A stretch of 7,566 nucleotides of DNA from an uncultured Bacillota bacterium (GCA_946628525.1 CAMOWO010000030.1:1-7566); one strand, 5' to 3'. Shown: positions 1 through 6,251, counted from the stretch's first letter. Program-made: numbers and translations. The notes: a model not told the origin generated them from the sequence alone.

Positions 1-710
1 TGACGAAGACGGAGCATCGGGTGGATATCCTTGAGGACGAGAAGTTCAATCACAAAGATCACGAGAGCCAGAATCCCTGCGATGTAGAAGATCCAGCGCC
101 AGTCGCCTTCCATCCCAAAGAGTGTCCGCCCTGCAAAGGTCGACAGTATCGTTCCACCCATGAAGAAGGTGAGGAGTCCGCCGCCGCCCCATCCGAGAGC
201 AAGGGACAATCCGTATCCCATACCTCTGTTGACACGCGGTGTGTAGTCACGGACCATTGCCAGTGTCGGTGCGATGGTGAACATTCCGACCATTCCTGAG
301 CAGAATCTTGCGATAAGGAATGACGGGATGTTCAGGCAGAGCATCTGGAAGATGTCGCAGATGACGTAGCCGAGAAGTCCCAGAAGGACCAGAGCCCTTC
401 TTCCGATCTTATCCGCGATCGGCCCTGCCAGAGGGAAACCGCAGATCGTTCCAAGGGAAACGGATGACAGTACCCATGACATCGTGTTCGGGCTTGCGTT
501 CAGGGAGTCTGCCAGACCGCCGGACATGGCGGATCCCATCAGACTTTCTTCCATTACGAGGAACATCATTCCGCCCAGAGCTGCGATGAGCATTGCATAC
601 ATGAGTTTTGATTCAGGGAAATAGCCAAGATAATGTGATTTGATGAATTTGCCGGCACCTTCACCCTTCTGGTAAATACGAGGGCCGGTAAGAGTCGTTT
701 TATTTTCCAT
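1..710 (-). CDS. Major facilitator superfamily transporter, N-terminal half (partial)
   Basis: The reading frame starts at the ATG at 710 and stays open to the left edge, giving 236 residues with no stop, so the C-terminal half lies outside the window. Six hydrophobic segments are visible, near residues 37-56, 79-96, 106-125, 128-148, 165-190 and 206-226, which is the first six-helix bundle of an MFS permease. The loop between helices 2 and 3 carries the MFS motif A (GPIADKIGRR, residues 96-105). Acidic residues E54-E55 sit at the first helix and could take part in proton or substrate coupling, which is inference. A Shine-Dalgarno AAAGGA lies 9 bases before the ATG (complement of about 720-726). 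The substrate cannot be read from this half. The gene is divergent from the HTH-Uma2 gene and shares its control region. I found no convincing minus-strand promoter. Confidence 0.9.
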   Translation of the reverse strand, partial: MENKTTLTGPRIYQKGEGAGKFIKSHYLGYFPESKLMYAMLIAALGGMMFLVMEESLMGSAMSGGLADSLNASPNTMSWVLSSVSLGTICGFPLAGPIADKIGRRALVLLGLLGYVICDIFQMLCLNIPSFLIARFCSGMVGMFTIAPTLAMVRDYTPRVNRGMGYGLSLALGWGGGGLLTFFMGGTILSTFAGRTLFGMEGDWRWIFYIAGILALVIFVIELLVLKDIHPMLRLR

Positions 711-726
711 ATTCTTGATTCCTTTC

Positions 727-755
727 TTGGTAATGATGCAAACAAGGTCTACCAA
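727..755 (-). repeat. Inverted repeat in the leader of the MFS gene
   Basis: TTGGTA at 727-732 and TACCAA at 750-755 are perfect 6-base inverted arms separated by 17 bases. In the minus-strand transcript the second arm ends immediately before the AAAGGA ribosome binding site of the transporter. The dyad could therefore be a regulator operator or a small hairpin beside the ribosome site. The inner part also contains GGTCTACC (746-753), a short palindrome. The arms are short, so chance is possible. Confidence 0.35.
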
Positions 756-812
756 AGAATCTTACTCATATGTAAATGCTACGACCGTGCATAAAAATAC
801 TCCATAACCCGC

Positions 813-825
813 CGGATATAATGTG
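813..825 (+). repeat. 13-base direct repeat, copy 1 (contains TATAAT)
   Basis: CGGATATAATGTG occurs here and again, perfectly, at 932-944, exactly 119 bases downstream. Both copies contain a consensus -10 box (817-822 here). Copy 1 has no recognisable -35 box at 16 to 18 bases upstream, where the sequence is A-rich, so it may be a weak or activator-dependent promoter, a protein binding site, or a relic of a local duplication. The bases beyond the 13-mer do not align convincingly. Confidence 0.55.
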
Positions 826-912
826 AGCCGCTGAGGACTAAAGGCCATGACTAAGAGGTATAGCCAAAATCTTCACTACGTGGTATCGAAAGGGCGAATA
901 CACCATAAAGTA

Positions 913-941
913 TTGAAAATATATCGCATTACGGATATAAT
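913..941 (+). promoter_or_regulatory. Sigma-A type promoter for the HTH-Uma2 gene
   Basis: TTGAAA (913-918), a 17-base spacer and a perfect TATAAT (936-941) form a near-consensus housekeeping promoter. Transcription would begin near 948, leaving a leader of about 28 bases that contains the AGGAGG site and then the ATG at 976. The promoter lies downstream of the alternative in-frame ATG at 847, which argues that 976 is the real start. Confidence 0.8.
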
Positions 942-944
942 GTG
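925..944. promoter_or_regulatory. Imperfect palindrome over the -10 box (candidate autoregulatory operator)
   Basis: CGCATTA (925-931) and TAATGTG (938-944) are inverted with one mismatch in seven positions and a 6-base centre. The dyad covers the TATAAT of the HTH-Uma2 promoter and includes the second copy of the 13-base repeat (932-944). Its size and position fit a binding site for a dimeric XRE-type repressor. That the downstream gene's own HTH binds here is inference. Confidence 0.4.
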
Positions 945-962
945 GGAAACAGACTATGACTT

Positions 963-968
963 AGGAGG
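963..968 (+). promoter_or_regulatory. Ribosome binding site fixing the HTH-Uma2 start
   Basis: A full AGGAGG lies 7 bases before the ATG at 976. It decides between this ATG and the in-frame ATG at 847. In the longer reading the Shine-Dalgarno itself would be translated (as part of LGGRD), a typical sign of an over-extended open frame. Confidence 0.85.
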
Positions 969-975
969 AAGGGAC

Positions 976-1797
976 ATGAAAATAGAAGAGATGATAGCAA
1001 GAAAGAGGGAACTGGGATACACGAATGAACGAATCGCAGAATTATCGGGAGTGCCGCTGGGGACTGTCCAGAAAATAATGAGTGGACAGACGAAAGCGCC
1101 TCGTTACGATACGATACAGGCACTGGAGAATGTTCTGGGAGAAAACTTTGCAATGAGAGAAGAAGCCTTTGCATATAATGCCTCAGGATTTGCCGGCGCC
1201 GGGAAGCCAACGGGAATGTCCGGCAAGGAGCAGGGCGGATATACTTTGGAAGATTATTATGGGCTGCCGGAAGACAAACGTGTAGAGCTCATCGATGGTG
1301 TGATCTATGATATGTCATCGCCAAGTGATGTGCATCAACAGATCGTAGGGTTTCTCAATTTCAAATTCTGGGGATTCATCGAGAGCGGAGAAGGCGAGTG
1401 CACCGTTTATATGGCACCTACAGATGTGCGTCTCGACATGGATGATAAGACGATGGTCCAGCCGGACCTTCTCGTGCAGTGCAGCAGCAAGGGCAGAGAT
1501 CCCAGACGTATTGAAGGGGCTCCGGACCTTGTCGTGGAAGTGCTGTCTCCTTCTACAAGACGCAAGGATCTGCTGCTCAAGACCATGAAGTATGGTCAGG
1601 CGGGAGTCCGGGAATACTGGATCATAGACCCGAGGGATAAGCGTGTGATCGTATATGATTTTGAGCATGAGGATACCGTTAATACGTATACATTTGAAGA
1701 CGAAGTCCCTGTAACCATATATGATGGGGAGCTGAGGATCGATTTCAAAGAACTGACAGCGCATCTTGAGAAACATCAAATAGAAGGGTGGGCATAA
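976..1797 (+). CDS. XRE-type HTH fused to Uma2/DUF820 PD-(D/E)XK nuclease-like domain
   Basis: The product is 273 residues. Residues 1-56 form a helix-turn-helix of the XRE/Cro type (NERIAELSGVPLGTVQKIMSG at 17-37). Residues 57-88 are a glycine-rich linker. Residues 89-265 are a Uma2 (DUF820) domain of the restriction-endonuclease fold. Visible conserved features are VELIDG with E104, QPDLLV with D164, PDLVVEVLSPSTR with E188, D198 and K202, and EYWIIDP at 213-219. The acidic residues and K202 fit an intact PD-(D/E)XK-type active site, though exact catalytic roles are inferred from the fold. The family is widespread, but its cellular function is not settled. The HTH could direct the nuclease to specific DNA or repress its own promoter. 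The gene stands alone between two transporters, with its own promoter. An in-frame ATG at 847 would add 43 unstructured residues and is rejected because of the promoter and AGGAGG downstream of it. Confidence 0.88.
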   Translation: MKIEEMIARKRELGYTNERIAELSGVPLGTVQKIMSGQTKAPRYDTIQALENVLGENFAMREEAFAYNASGFAGAGKPTGMSGKEQGGYTLEDYYGLPEDKRVELIDGVIYDMSSPSDVHQQIVGFLNFKFWGFIESGEGECTVYMAPTDVRLDMDDKTMVQPDLLVQCSSKGRDPRRIEGAPDLVVEVLSPSTRRKDLLLKTMKYGQAGVREYWIIDPRDKRVIVYDFEHEDTVNTYTFEDEVPVTIYDGELRIDFKELTAHLEKHQIEGWA

Positions 1798-1848
1798 GTA
1801 CAAACCACGCCTAATGTATATTGTATTCATTTTCGCACAAAGATACCG

Positions 1849-1868
1849 TTTGAAACCATTTGAAACCA
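1849..1868 (+). repeat. Two tandem copies of a 10-base unit upstream of the symporter (candidate GlnL-type operator)
   Basis: TTTGAAACCA is repeated twice without a gap (1849-1858 and 1859-1868), ending 49 bases before the symporter ATG. A 10-base period puts both copies on the same face of the helix. B. subtilis GlnL is known to bind direct repeats of the form TTTTGT-N4-TTTTGT, also a 10-base period, upstream of glsA-glnT. The sequence here is different (TTTGAA-N4-TTTGAA), so assignment to the nearby response regulator is inference from layout. Confidence 0.5.
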
Positions 1869-1888
1869 GATTGTTATTCTAATACAAG
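1860..1888 (+). promoter_or_regulatory. Possible symporter promoter
   Basis: The second repeat unit contains TTGAAA (1860-1865). A 17-base spacer leads to TACAAG (1883-1888), which matches four of six positions of the -10 consensus. If correct, the tandem repeat overlaps the -35 region, as expected for an activator or repressor site. The -10 is weak, and another element such as TATTCT at 1875-1880 could serve instead. Confidence 0.35.
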
Positions 1889-1901
1889 CATCATTGTTAA
1901 C

Positions 1902-1907
1902 AGGAGG
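1902..1907 (+). promoter_or_regulatory. Ribosome binding site of the symporter gene
   Basis: AGGAGG lies 10 bases before the ATG at 1918. An in-frame TTG at 1894 precedes this site and would translate it, so 1918 is taken as the start. Confidence 0.8.
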
Positions 1908-1917
1908 GAAGAGAAGT

Positions 1918-3291
1918 ATGGAAACACTAAACAATCTAGTTTTGACGGTACAGCATTATCTGGCTGACTACATCCTGATCATCGCCCTTGTTGGAGGCGG
2001 TATCTGGTTCTCAAGCAGATTGGGATTCATCCAGGTCAAGGGTGTGTTCACCGGTCTGAGGATGATGTTCGGCGGACTCTTTGGGAAAAAGGAGAGCGCA
2101 GACAAAGAAGGAATGTCATCGTTCCAGGCACTGGCTACAGCAATCGCTGCCCAGGTAGGTACTGGTAACATCGCAGGAGCTGCTACAGCAATCGCCATCG
2201 GAGGTCCGGGAGCGATCTTCTGGATGTGGTGCGCAGCATTCCTGGGAATGGCGACGATCTTCGGTGAAGCTACCATGGCTCAGAAGTATAAAATCATTGG
2301 AGAAGACGGAGAAGTTACAGGTGGTCCTGTTTACTACATCCGCGCCGCATTCAAGGGCACCGTCGGTAAGGTGCTGGCAGGATGCTTTGCAGTACTGCTG
2401 ATCATGGCTCTGGGATGCATCGGTAACGGTGTACAGGCAAACTCCATCGCAGCTGCATGGAACCAGGCGTTCGGTATCCCTACATGGGTAATGGGTATCG
2501 CGATCGCATGCGCAGCACTCTTCGTATTCATGGGTGGTATGACAAGAATCGCGAAGGTAACAGAGACGGTAGTGCCGATCATGGCTGCATTCTACATCCT
2601 TGGTTCACTCGTTGTTATCTGCGCGAACTTTGACCAGATCCCACACGCATTCTACGCGATCGTCGTTGGTGCTTTCAGCCCGCAGTCCGTTGGCGGCGGT
2701 GCAGCTGGTGCTACGATCAAGCTGGCTCTGACAAAAGGTATCGCAAGAGGCCTCTTCTCAAACGAAGCCGGTATGGGATCCACTCCTCACGCTCACGCTG
2801 TAGCGAAGGTAGATCACCCGGTACAGCAGGGCTACATGGCAATGGCAGGTGTATTCATCGATACATTCGTTATCCTGAACCTCACTGCATTCGTCATCAT
2901 CACGACAGGAGCTCTTTCAAGCGGACAGACAGGCGCTGCACTGAGCCAGTTCGCATTCTCAACACTTTACGGTAAGGCAGGAGACATCTTCATCGCGATC
3001 TGCATGCTGTTCTTCGCATTCAGTACGATCATCGGATGGTACTTCTTCGGACTTGCTAACGTTAAGTATCTGTTCGGAACAAAGGCGATCAGGCCGTATC
3101 AGATTGTTGTAGCGATCTGCGTATTCCTGGCATCATGCGTACAGGTAGACCTGATCTGGAACATGGCAGACTGCTTCAACTCCATGATGGTACTGCCGAA
3201 CATTATCGCACTGTTCGCACTCAGCGGAGTGATCGTAGAGACGAAGAAAGACTACAAAGAGAATTTCTTAAGACTTAAGAATCACGACTAG
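1918..3291 (+). CDS. AGCS-family sodium:amino-acid symporter, probably glutamine or alanine/glycine
   Basis: The product is a 457-residue polytopic membrane protein of normal length for the alanine/glycine:cation symporter (AGCS) family. Family hallmarks are SSRLGFIQVKGV near the N-terminus (32-43), GTGNIAG (81-87) followed by GGPGAIFWMW (95-104), GNGVQANS (169-176) and the signature NEAGMGS (282-288) followed by HAHA. AGCS proteins couple sodium entry to uptake of small amino acids in the cytoplasmic membrane. The substrate is not decided by these motifs. A GlnK/GlnL-like sensor and regulator pair encoded convergently next door favours glutamine, as for B. subtilis GlnT. This is inference from context, and alanine or glycine remain possible. 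Isoleucine is almost always encoded by ATC, suggesting a well expressed gene. The start at 1918 is chosen by AGGAGG. Confidence 0.93.
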   Translation: METLNNLVLTVQHYLADYILIIALVGGGIWFSSRLGFIQVKGVFTGLRMMFGGLFGKKESADKEGMSSFQALATAIAAQVGTGNIAGAATAIAIGGPGAIFWMWCAAFLGMATIFGEATMAQKYKIIGEDGEVTGGPVYYIRAAFKGTVGKVLAGCFAVLLIMALGCIGNGVQANSIAAAWNQAFGIPTWVMGIAIACAALFVFMGGMTRIAKVTETVVPIMAAFYILGSLVVICANFDQIPHAFYAIVVGAFSPQSVGGGAAGATIKLALTKGIARGLFSNEAGMGSTPHAHAVAKVDHPVQQGYMAMAGVFIDTFVILNLTAFVIITTGALSSGQTGAALSQFAFSTLYGKAGDIFIAICMLFFAFSTIIGWYFFGLANVKYLFGTKAIRPYQIVVAICVFLASCVQVDLIWNMADCFNSMMVLPNIIALFALSGVIVETKKDYKENFLRLKNHD

Positions 3292-3309
3292 AAAAAATAA
3301 AACAGGCTA

Positions 3310-3332
3310 AAAGAATTTCACATTCATTCTTT
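3310..3332. terminator. Weak AT-rich stem-loop between convergent genes
   Basis: AAAGAAT (3310-3316) and ATTCTTT (3326-3332) are perfect inverted arms with a 9-base loop, between the symporter stop and the regulator stop. On the minus strand the stem is followed by a U-rich run (complement of 3292-3309), which would suit termination of the plsC-kinase-regulator transcript. The stem has only one GC pair and overlaps the last regulator codons, so it would be weak. Confidence 0.25.
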
Positions 3333-4181
3333 ACAAGCATATATCAGGGCAGTCAGAAACAGACGTATTTTGACGACACCATGGACATCTGACTTGCCCT
3401 GGATATAATTCATCTCAGCACGGACCTGATCAAATCCGAATAAGGACGTAGCATATCTGTTGAAAACGTCATTCGAGTAATCCTCAAGCCCCATGTTGGC
3501 CAGATTTACAAGGCCCAGGGCAGTGGTCCTCCGGATCCTCTGTTCCATGGATTTAGGAGCATCAGAAAAAATGGCGCAGATGTCCTTGAGGGATTTTTCC
3601 TTCAGGTCTTTTTCATTGTACATATAGTATTCGCAGATCTGGATGATATCGTCAGAGCCGCGCTGCCCAAGTATGCCAATGGTCGACAGGATGTTTCGCA
3701 GGCGGCGTGAATATTCTGCCGTCTTGCTGTCCTGCGTTTCGGCATCATCCTTTGAAACGGCATCCACCGCAGGAGAGATCAGCTTCGAGACCTGTGTCAT
3801 GGTCCTGGAGAGCTGCAGATTCTCGTACACATTGCGGATCACGTTCACGACTTCAACACTGTTCACCGGCTTTTGGATAAAAAATTTCACGCCGGCATTA
3901 TAGGCGTCCGCCAGCATGTGCTTATCGGACACCTGAGAGAGCATCACGTAGGCCGCATCCGGGTATACGAGGCTGGCCTGGCGTACGAAGGAAACGCCGT
4001 CAAGCTCCGGCATGAGAAGGTCCACGAGCACCACATCGGGTCTCGCTTCTTTGATATCATGCAAAGCTTCCTGCGGGTCGGTGAAAGAGCCGCAAACGGC
4101 TCCGACACCGGTTTTTTTGATGATCCTCGTGAGCAGGTCTATAACGGATTTATCGTCATCCAGTAACAGTATTCTTATCAT
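3324..4181 (-). CDS. glnL: GlnL-like response regulator: receiver domain plus YcbB-type output domain
   Basis: The product is 285 residues. Residues 1-122 are a receiver domain with the acidic pocket D8-D9-D10, phosphoacceptor D54 (VLVDLLMPELDG), S82 and K104 (FIQKP). After a linker rich in charged residues (140-158), residues 160-275 form an alpha-helical output domain that resembles the YcbB domain of B. subtilis GlnL; the stretch SMEQRIRRTTALGLVNLA (211-228) is characteristic. This is not an OmpR or NarL type HTH. The known GlnL activates glutaminase and glutamine transporter genes. The frame is open upstream to 4307, but GGAG (4189-4192) lies 7 bases before the ATG at 4181, which therefore is the start; ATG 4187 is too close to it. 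The gene overlaps the kinase end by 26 bases, implying translational coupling. The symbol rests on domain resemblance, not on a search. Confidence 0.85.
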   Translation of the reverse strand: MIRILLLDDDKSVIDLLTRIIKKTGVGAVCGSFTDPQEALHDIKEARPDVVLVDLLMPELDGVSFVRQASLVYPDAAYVMLSQVSDKHMLADAYNAGVKFFIQKPVNSVEVVNVIRNVYENLQLSRTMTQVSKLISPAVDAVSKDDAETQDSKTAEYSRRLRNILSTIGILGQRGSDDIIQICEYYMYNEKDLKEKSLKDICAIFSDAPKSMEQRIRRTTALGLVNLANMGLEDYSNDVFNRYATSLFGFDQVRAEMNYIQGKSDVHGVVKIRLFLTALIYACKE

Positions 4182-5469
4182 TTGCATTCTCCATAAAGTT
4201 CGTTTTCGGTACAGCGATTTCAAAAGTAGTCCCGTTCCCATCCGAGTGCAGATCGATCGTTCCCTGCAAGGTATTCGTGACGATGTCGTGGACGATAGCG
4301 AGGCCAAGACCTCGGCCTACGACGCCTGTCTCATAATCGATCTTCGTGGAATATCCCGGCTGGAAGATGTGCTCTGTGATATCAGGGGAGACACCGGGTC
4401 CGTTGTCGCTTACGGTAAAAAGGTATGATTCCGCGTCTTTTCGCCCCGTTATATTGATCACCGGTTTTCTTGTCTTCTCCGGCGGCAGATCCTCAAAGGC
4501 TTCGATGGCGTTGGTCACAAGATTGTTGAAGACGGAGAGTATGATGTAAGGAGTGCCCGTATAGATCCCGTCCTCACAATCGATTCGGATCTCCGGGCCG
4601 CCATCCGCACTTTTGGTTTTATTCATATGGGCGTCCCCGATGAGCATGAGAAGATGATTCACGTCGATGCCTCTGCCGGGTGGCTCGGCATCGATCACAT
4701 CGCGTATGCCGCGGACGATCATGTAGTATTCCTTCTTTACTTCGTGGACATCCTTTGAGATGTTCAGGGCAGAGCGGACGAGTTCTCTTGGTGCCCCGGC
4801 CTTATCCAGTTCGTTATAGAGGTCATAGGCTTCCGTCATGATCTGCTCGACGGCAAGGGAGCCTTTCTCCAGCCATGCCACTTCTCCCTGCAGGCGGGAC
4901 ATGAGGAGCATCATGTTCTGATACTGCTCGGCATTGGCGCGCTGCAGGAGCGTCAGCCTGTATTCATTGGCGATCACGAGCATGATGAGCAGTGCAGCGC
5001 TTCGGATCACAGCCACCACAGCAATGATGATGAGGATCCGGCCGTTGATACCGGCGCTTCCCAGTCGTATCATAAGCTCCAGAAAGTTCGAGAAGAAATC
5101 GATCCCGCATACGACCAGAGCGTACAGCGCCTGACCGATGGAACGCTCGGAGATTTTGAGCAGTCCCCATATGAGCAGTCCTGCCGTGAGATAGAATATG
5201 GTTTCGGGGTAGGAATGGAGGATGGAGGTGTGCAGCGTGTTTCCTCCGGCCAGTTCCGCGATGACGCGGGTAAAAAAGACGCCTGTATCCGCTAGGATGA
5301 TCGTCAGGGGGATAGAGACAGTCTGAACAAGATATGCTGCCGTGGCCAGACAGCAGATGCCCATGGCAACTTTGAAGCCTTCGGCAAACAGATTCAGGTT
5401 CATCTGTGCGAAGGCGATGATCAGCAGACTGGCCAGCAGTGAGTGTTTGATTTTAATGGAGTATTGCAT
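4156..5469 (-). CDS. glnK: GlnK-like membrane sensor histidine kinase
   Basis: The product is 437 residues. The N-terminal part (about 8-168) is strongly hydrophobic, with roughly six membrane segments and no large extracytoplasmic domain. This suggests sensing within the membrane or of a cytoplasmic signal. A predicted coiled coil (about 170-205) leads to the phosphoacceptor region ISKDVHEVKKEY with H242. The ATPase domain has the N box NNLVTNAIEAF (315-325), G1 DNGPGV (355-360) and G2 GRGLGLAIV (385-393), so it looks catalytically intact. The arrangement matches GlnK (YcbA) of B. subtilis, partner of GlnL, and the next gene encodes such a regulator. The start lies 8 bases after the plsC stop and has no clear Shine-Dalgarno, so translation probably depends on ribosomes finishing plsC. 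The glutamine signal is inferred from the family pairing. Confidence 0.88.
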   Translation of the reverse strand: MQYSIKIKHSLLASLLIIAFAQMNLNLFAEGFKVAMGICCLATAAYLVQTVSIPLTIILADTGVFFTRVIAELAGGNTLHTSILHSYPETIFYLTAGLLIWGLLKISERSIGQALYALVVCGIDFFSNFLELMIRLGSAGINGRILIIIAVVAVIRSAALLIMLVIANEYRLTLLQRANAEQYQNMMLLMSRLQGEVAWLEKGSLAVEQIMTEAYDLYNELDKAGAPRELVRSALNISKDVHEVKKEYYMIVRGIRDVIDAEPPGRGIDVNHLLMLIGDAHMNKTKSADGGPEIRIDCEDGIYTGTPYIILSVFNNLVTNAIEAFEDLPPEKTRKPVINITGRKDAESYLFTVSDNGPGVSPDITEHIFQPGYSTKIDYETGVVGRGLGLAIVHDIVTNTLQGTIDLHSDGNGTTFEIAVPKTNFMENANDKNTVTG

Positions 5470-5477
5470 AGTTGTCG

Positions 5478-6221
5478 TTAAGACTCGATCTGACGCAGTT
5501 CCTCTACGCCGTCGAGAATGAGTTTCTCAAGGTGTGCAGCTAGTTCTTTTTCTTCTTTGCGGCTGATCCCGGCAGTCGGGATCGGTTCGTGGATCTTGAT
5601 GTATACATCCGCACCGTGGAAGTATCCGTCCTGCTCCATCATCTTATACGTACCTTCGATGGAAACGGGAACGATAGGGACTCCGGGCTTTGTCGCCAGC
5701 TTCAGAGATCCGCGCATGAACGGATGAGGGTCTCCTCCCAGGCTTCTCGTACCTTCCGGGAAGATCACGAGGGAGAATCCCTGCTCGATGAGCTCGATGC
5801 CTTCCGTTATCGCGTCGAGCTGACCCCTCTTGTTGTCCCTGTCGATGAGGACGCTTCGGATCTCCGTGATGAATTTGCCGAAGAACGGCAGCTTCGACAG
5901 TTCCTGCTTCGCTACGAAAGCGAACTGATATTTATGGAACACCGCAAAATACGTGAAGATGTCTGCGTATCCCTGGTGGTTGCCCACCATAACAACAGGT
6001 CCTTCCTCCGGGATGTTCTCTTCACCGTAAACATGTATCCGTGAGCCCAGCCTCCGCATGATATCCGTGCCCCAGGATGAAGTCGCATTGAGGATGCAGC
6101 GGCGCTCTTCCTCCAGGTCGCCGGAAGCCCTGGCAGCCCGGATGGCCTTCATGTGTACCTTCTGCGGTCTGAGGCTGAACAGAAATTGTATTACAGGTTT
6201 GACATTCGCAATAATCTTCAT
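5478..6221 (-). CDS. plsC: 1-acyl-sn-glycerol-3-phosphate acyltransferase (PlsC family)
   Basis: The product is 247 residues, the usual size for PlsC. All four acyltransferase motifs are present: NHQGYAD with catalytic H82 and D87, a substrate-binding block around RSVLIDRDNKRG (122-133), FPEGTRS (154-160) and VPIVPVSIEG (181-190). These enzymes add the second acyl chain to lysophosphatidic acid at the cytoplasmic membrane, making phosphatidic acid for phospholipids. The N-terminus (1-18) is hydrophobic and may anchor the enzyme. AAAGGAG lies 7 bases before the ATG at 6221. The gene leads an apparent operon with the downstream kinase and regulator. This is an unexpected partnership, because the GlnK/GlnL pathway has no known link to phospholipid synthesis. 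The exact acyl acceptor is not proven by the motifs. Confidence 0.92.
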   Translation of the reverse strand: MKIIANVKPVIQFLFSLRPQKVHMKAIRAARASGDLEEERRCILNATSSWGTDIMRRLGSRIHVYGEENIPEEGPVVMVGNHQGYADIFTYFAVFHKYQFAFVAKQELSKLPFFGKFITEIRSVLIDRDNKRGQLDAITEGIELIEQGFSLVIFPEGTRSLGGDPHPFMRGSLKLATKPGVPIVPVSIEGTYKMMEQDGYFHGADVYIKIHEPIPTAGISRKEEKELAAHLEKLILDGVEELRQIES

Positions 6222-6232
6222 GATCGTTCTCC

Positions 6233-6251
6233 TTTGTTACATTATAACAAA
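6233..6251. promoter_or_regulatory. Perfect 7-base dyad over the plsC -10 box
   Basis: TTTGTTA (6233-6239) and TAACAAA (6245-6251) are perfect inverted arms with a 5-base centre. The dyad overlaps the candidate -10 of the plsC operon and reaches the first bases of its ribosome binding site. It falls around the likely transcription start, so it would act as a DNA operator rather than an RNA hairpin. The binding protein is unknown. Confidence 0.45.

Noticed and set aside
21..299. Plus-strand open frame of 92 codons at the left edge
   Set aside because: It is antisense to clear MFS membrane segments; the MFS reading has motif A and six hydrophobic helices.
847..975. N-terminal extension of 43 residues on the HTH-Uma2 protein from an upstream in-frame ATG
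   Set aside because: A near-consensus promoter (913-941) and AGGAGG (963-968) lie inside it, the extension has no recognisable domain, and the Shine-Dalgarno would be translated. A minor long form from the first TATAAT copy is not excluded.
1315..1830. Open frame of 171 codons antisense to the Uma2 gene
   Set aside because: It lies opposite a well-supported nuclease-like domain, has no ribosome binding site and resembles no family.
1814..1882. Short open frame of 22 codons in the symporter leader
   Set aside because: There is no Shine-Dalgarno before it; it spans the tandem repeat and probable promoter, so it is not expected to be translated.
1894..1917. TTG start eight codons upstream of the symporter ATG
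   Set aside because: The AGGAGG site falls inside this stretch and points to the ATG at 1918.
1798..1917. Riboswitch or T-box leader before the symporter
   Set aside because: The gap is only 120 bases and shows no conserved aptamer core, T-box motif or terminator stem.
4182..4307. Upstream extension of the response regulator frame
   Set aside because: It would overlap the kinase ATPase domain by 150 bases and put residues before the canonical receiver start; GGAG at 4189-4192 fits the ATG at 4181.
4012..4428. Plus-strand open frame of 138 codons across the kinase/regulator junction
   Set aside because: It is antisense to conserved receiver and ATPase motifs and has low-complexity composition.
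5589..6044. Open frame of 151 codons antisense to plsC
   Set aside because: It is a shadow of the acyltransferase coding sequence, with no start signals and no domain.
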